From Ignavibacteriaceae bacterium (GTDB taxonomy: Bacteria; Bacteroidota; Ignavibacteria; Ignavibacteriales; Ignavibacteriaceae): a stretch of DNA of 15,868 nucleotides. The stretch spans positions 1 to 15,868 of the forward strand of contig JARLHB010000530.1 of the NCBI GenBank assembly GCA_031292465.1, given 5' to 3'. Positions 13,749 to 15,868 of the stretch are shown in pieces (within the stretch, counting starts at the first letter, position 1; every line of letters begins with the position of its first letter). Both the position numbers and the translations under genes were made by a program. The notes beneath the pieces were generated by a model, which saw nothing but the letters and a program-made list of their open reading frames with translations, did no database searches and was not told the DNA's origin.

Positions 13749-15041
13749 TTAAAAGTTAAACGCTTTTTCCAGTTCGGTTATTTCTGATTTCCCTATCGGA
13801 ACAACCTCGCCAATTGCTTTTGAGGCTATTATTGATTTGGCTGAAAACTCAGCAACTTCCAGCCTGTCATAGCTCTGAAGCAGTGAACTGCCTGTTACTA
13901 TCACGCAGTCATTCTCACAAATTACTATCGGCACCTTACCGGATATTATTCCCGCAATGCTTGCCAGGCCCTTCTCTCCCTTTTTGAACTCCAGTCCATA
14001 AGGAAGCGTAAGCACATCTCTTAGCACAAGGTAGCTTTCAGGTATTGTACGGGAATCGAACTTTACTCCGCTTATTCCGAAGGCAAGTATGTTTGGCGGA
14101 TGGGCAATGAGTATTGCATTTATATCAAGGTTCTTCTCATATATCTCCCTGTGCAGGTTTACACTCCTGCTCGGCTGTTTGCCCGCTTCTTTTTTATCCC
14201 CTTCTATAAGTACCAGGTCATCCTCGGATAAATATTTTCTGTCCATTCCCCAGGGGGTTATTATAAACTTACTGCCTTCCACCCTTGATGAAAATGTTCC
14301 TTCCATGCTTGTTACAAGGTTTTGAGAGTAGCTTCTGTGTATCAATAATATAATACTCTTTCTTAACTCTTTCTCATTAGAGGAATGGTTTGTGAATTCA
14401 AAGTCCTTAAGTGTTATTTCCCTTTGGGAAAGTTTCAGGTCATCGTCGTTTAATACTTTTACTTTGCCGAGAATATTAGCTTTAAGAGTTAATCTTGCGC
14501 AAAAGTCTAATGTCTCAAGCCTTTGGAATGCATGCATTAAACTGCTCCCAACCGTTACTATTCCATGATTTTCCATTAGTACGGTATTGCTGCCATGCTT
14601 AAATACACCGGCTATTACTTCGCCAAGCTTCTCGCTTCCAGGCAGCGCATATTTGGCATAGCCTACTGTTCCGCACATTTCGCTTGCCTTGGGCACTATA
14701 CAGGTATCGGGTATCTTTCTTGTTATTGCAAATGAAACTAATGCAGGCGGATGTGCATGAACTATGGCTTTTATATCCGGCCTTGCATCGTATATCGCTT
14801 TGTGAAACGGCAATTCCGATGAGGGTTCATGTATGCCGTCAATGCTTCCATACGGTAATACTCTGATAATATCTTCCGGTTTCAACGTGCCTTTGTCAAC
14901 ACCCTTTGGAGTAATCCATATGCTGCCGTCTTCATCCAGTATCGATAGATTGCCTCCTGATGTCGTAGTCATTCCATTTTGGTATATTCTATTTATAATC
15001 TCTATAATTTCATCACGCGGATGCAAATATTTAAACTTCAT
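13749..15041 (-). CDS. tandem class II aldolase, probable L-rhamnulose-1-phosphate aldolase
   Basis: 430 residues made of two consecutive class II aldolase/adducin domains. The N-terminal one (about 1-205) is complete: SGGN (28-31), catalytic-type Glu76 in SSELPFH, zinc ligands His95 and His97 in HAHPP, and His159 in MENHG. The C-terminal one (about 220-430) keeps the fold and repeats the same landmarks but has lost the chemistry: Ser293 replaces the Glu, IAHPP loses one histidine, and Asp378 replaces the third. One domain is therefore a likely structural or regulatory partner. The expected reaction is cleavage of L-rhamnulose-1-phosphate to DHAP and L-lactaldehyde; L-fuculose-1-phosphate aldolase is the close alternative. 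Escherichia coli RhaD and FucA are single-domain, so this architecture is different. A GGAAGAG site precedes ATG 15041. Substrate assignment rests on the rhaA neighbour. Confidence 0.82.
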   Translation of the reverse strand: MKFKYLHPRDEIIEIINRIYQNGMTTTSGGNLSILDEDGSIWITPKGVDKGTLKPEDIIRVLPYGSIDGIHEPSSELPFHKAIYDARPDIKAIVHAHPPALVSFAITRKIPDTCIVPKASEMCGTVGYAKYALPGSEKLGEVIAGVFKHGSNTVLMENHGIVTVGSSLMHAFQRLETLDFCARLTLKANILGKVKVLNDDDLKLSQREITLKDFEFTNHSSNEKELRKSIILLIHRSYSQNLVTSMEGTFSSRVEGSKFIITPWGMDRKYLSEDDLVLIEGDKKEAGKQPSRSVNLHREIYEKNLDINAILIAHPPNILAFGISGVKFDSRTIPESYLVLRDVLTLPYGLEFKKGEKGLASIAGIISGKVPIVICENDCVIVTGSSLLQSYDRLEVAEFSAKSIIASKAIGEVVPIGKSEITELEKAFNF

Positions 15042-15058
15042 ATAATCTCTTCCTTGCT

Positions 15059-15072
15059 TTAGATTAATCTAA
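15059..15072. promoter_or_regulatory. palindrome before the aldolase gene
   Basis: TTAGATTAATCTAA, a perfect 14-bp palindrome, 18-31 bases before the aldolase start and just after the terminator-like hairpin. It could be an operator for an internal promoter or a small mRNA hairpin next to the ribosome-binding site. Confidence 0.3.
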
Positions 15073-15106
15073 TTGCTTTTATAATAATAACCGTTTGAAA
15101 ATAAAA

Positions 15107-15175
15107 AACAGGCCGGGCAGCTTCATTAAATAATAAGTTATCCAGTATTTAAATAAAGCTGCCTGAAGGTCTGTT
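15107..15175 (-). terminator. intrinsic terminator or attenuator after rhaA
   Basis: On the minus strand a long imperfect hairpin is closed by AACAGACC / GGCCTGTT (one G-U pair) and continued by GGCAGCTT / AAGCTGCC, then directly followed by TTTTATTTTC. This is a standard intrinsic terminator 85 bases after the rhaA stop and about 65 bases before the aldolase start. It either ends the rhaA transcript or passes only part of it on to the aldolase and fbp genes. Confidence 0.7.
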
Positions 15176-15259
15176 ATCTTTATAGGGAGCTGTTAGAGAC
15201 AATTATAAAAAAATGTAAACTGACTATTTCTAAATCAGCTATTCAGGAGTAATTTTTTT

Positions 15260-15868
15260 CTATCTTTTACTTGTTACATTTGTTTCATATTTCTGTATTT
15301 CAGCAATATAATCTTCTCCTACAGGCACATTATTCTTTGAACAGTAATAATTGTACACTGCTCCTAACGGTTTTGTCTTTAAGATTTCAAGATATGCAAG
15401 CCTCTCAAAGTTCTTCCCTGCATTCTCGTACTTCTTTATCAGTTCTGTAGGCTCTAACAGTGCATTCAGGAACGCAAGCTGTATTGCCCGTGTACCTACT
15501 ACATAAGCTCCTATCCGGTTCAGGCTGCCGTCAAAGTAATCAAGAGCTATATTTACCTTGCTCAGGGCTTTGCTTCTTATTACCTCCTGAGCTATCAGCT
15601 GTGTTTCATCACTGTATATTGCTACATGGTCGCTGTCCCATCTTACGCCTCTGGATATGTGAAGCAGTAATTCATCAACAAACAGCAGCAATGACGATAT
15701 TTTATCTCCCACCTGTTCTGTCGGATGGAAATGGCCATTGTCTAAGCATATCAGTTTATTATTCTTTACAGCGTAGCCCATGTAAAACTCATGCGAACCT
15801 ACTGTCATTGCCTCAGAGCCTATGCCGAACAGCTTACTCTCCATTGCATCCTTCAGGTGTTCCTTGGG
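15260..15868 (-). CDS. rhaA: L-rhamnose isomerase (C-terminal part, cut by window edge)
   Basis: The reading frame is open to the last base, so the gene begins outside the window; only 202 C-terminal residues are present, about half of the 419 of Escherichia coli RhaA. Diagnostic segments are AMESKLFGIGSEAMTVGSHE, LDNGHFHPTE, SRGVRWDSDHV, LDYFDGSLNRIGAYVVGTR and GAVYNYYC, which include the acidic and histidine residues that bind the two metal ions. It isomerises L-rhamnose to L-rhamnulose in the cytoplasm. The internal ATG at 15844 is not the true start, because homologous residues continue upstream of it. It is followed by a terminator-like hairpin before the aldolase. Rhamnulokinase, the next enzyme of the pathway, is not in the window and may lie upstream. 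Confidence 0.96.
   Translation of the reverse strand, partial: PKEHLKDAMESKLFGIGSEAMTVGSHEFYMGYAVKNNKLICLDNGHFHPTEQVGDKISSLLLFVDELLLHISRGVRWDSDHVAIYSDETQLIAQEVIRSKALSKVNIALDYFDGSLNRIGAYVVGTRAIQLAFLNALLEPTELIKKYENAGKNFERLAYLEILKTKPLGAVYNYYCSKNNVPVGEDYIAEIQKYETNVTSKR

Noticed and set aside
1..15868. CRISPR array or transposase
   Set aside because: No spaced direct repeats and no transposase or integrase reading frame were found on either strand.

Overview
The window reads as chromosome from an AT-rich bacterium of the Ignavibacteria/Bacteroidota-Chlorobiota group. The best clue is the C-terminal tail of the leftmost protein, which carries the NYPNPFNPST signature of the type IX secretion sorting domain. 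All other intact genes lie on the minus strand, so the locus reads right to left.

Right edge to about 11.4 kb: L-rhamnose isomerase (rhaA, cut by the window edge), a tandem class II aldolase, a class I fructose-1,6-bisphosphatase and a LacI-family regulator. The lacI gene has a near-consensus promoter with a palindromic operator-like site just behind its -10 box. A longer perfect version of that site lies just past the lacI stop. After an 894-base AT-rich gap comes a compact operon: a small membrane protein, MtaB (methanol:corrinoid methyltransferase type), MtaC (corrinoid protein), MtaA (UroD-fold zinc methyltransferase) and a stand-alone MetH-type reactivation protein. A second UroD-fold protein, rhamnose mutarotase (rhaM) and the rhamnose/H+ symporter (rhaT) follow. 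Downstream of rhaT is a decayed second copy of the fructose-bisphosphatase gene.

Left side: the 3' half of a tRNA-Met gene, broken at the anticodon loop, looks like the footprint of an integrative element. Beyond it, on the plus strand, is a secreted DUF3494 ice-binding-type protein with a type IX secretion tail and a strong bidirectional terminator.

Working model (inference): RhaT imports rhamnose, RhaM equilibrates anomers, RhaA makes rhamnulose, and after phosphorylation by a kinase not seen here the aldolase gives DHAP and lactaldehyde. FBPase then channels triose phosphate to hexose. Embedded in this pathway is a complete one-carbon methyl-transfer module. The simplest link is pectin, which yields both rhamnose (rhamnogalacturonan I) and methanol (methyl esters). 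A bolder alternative is demethylation of O-methylated sugars. The methyl-transfer module inside a rhamnose locus is the most interesting thing in the window.
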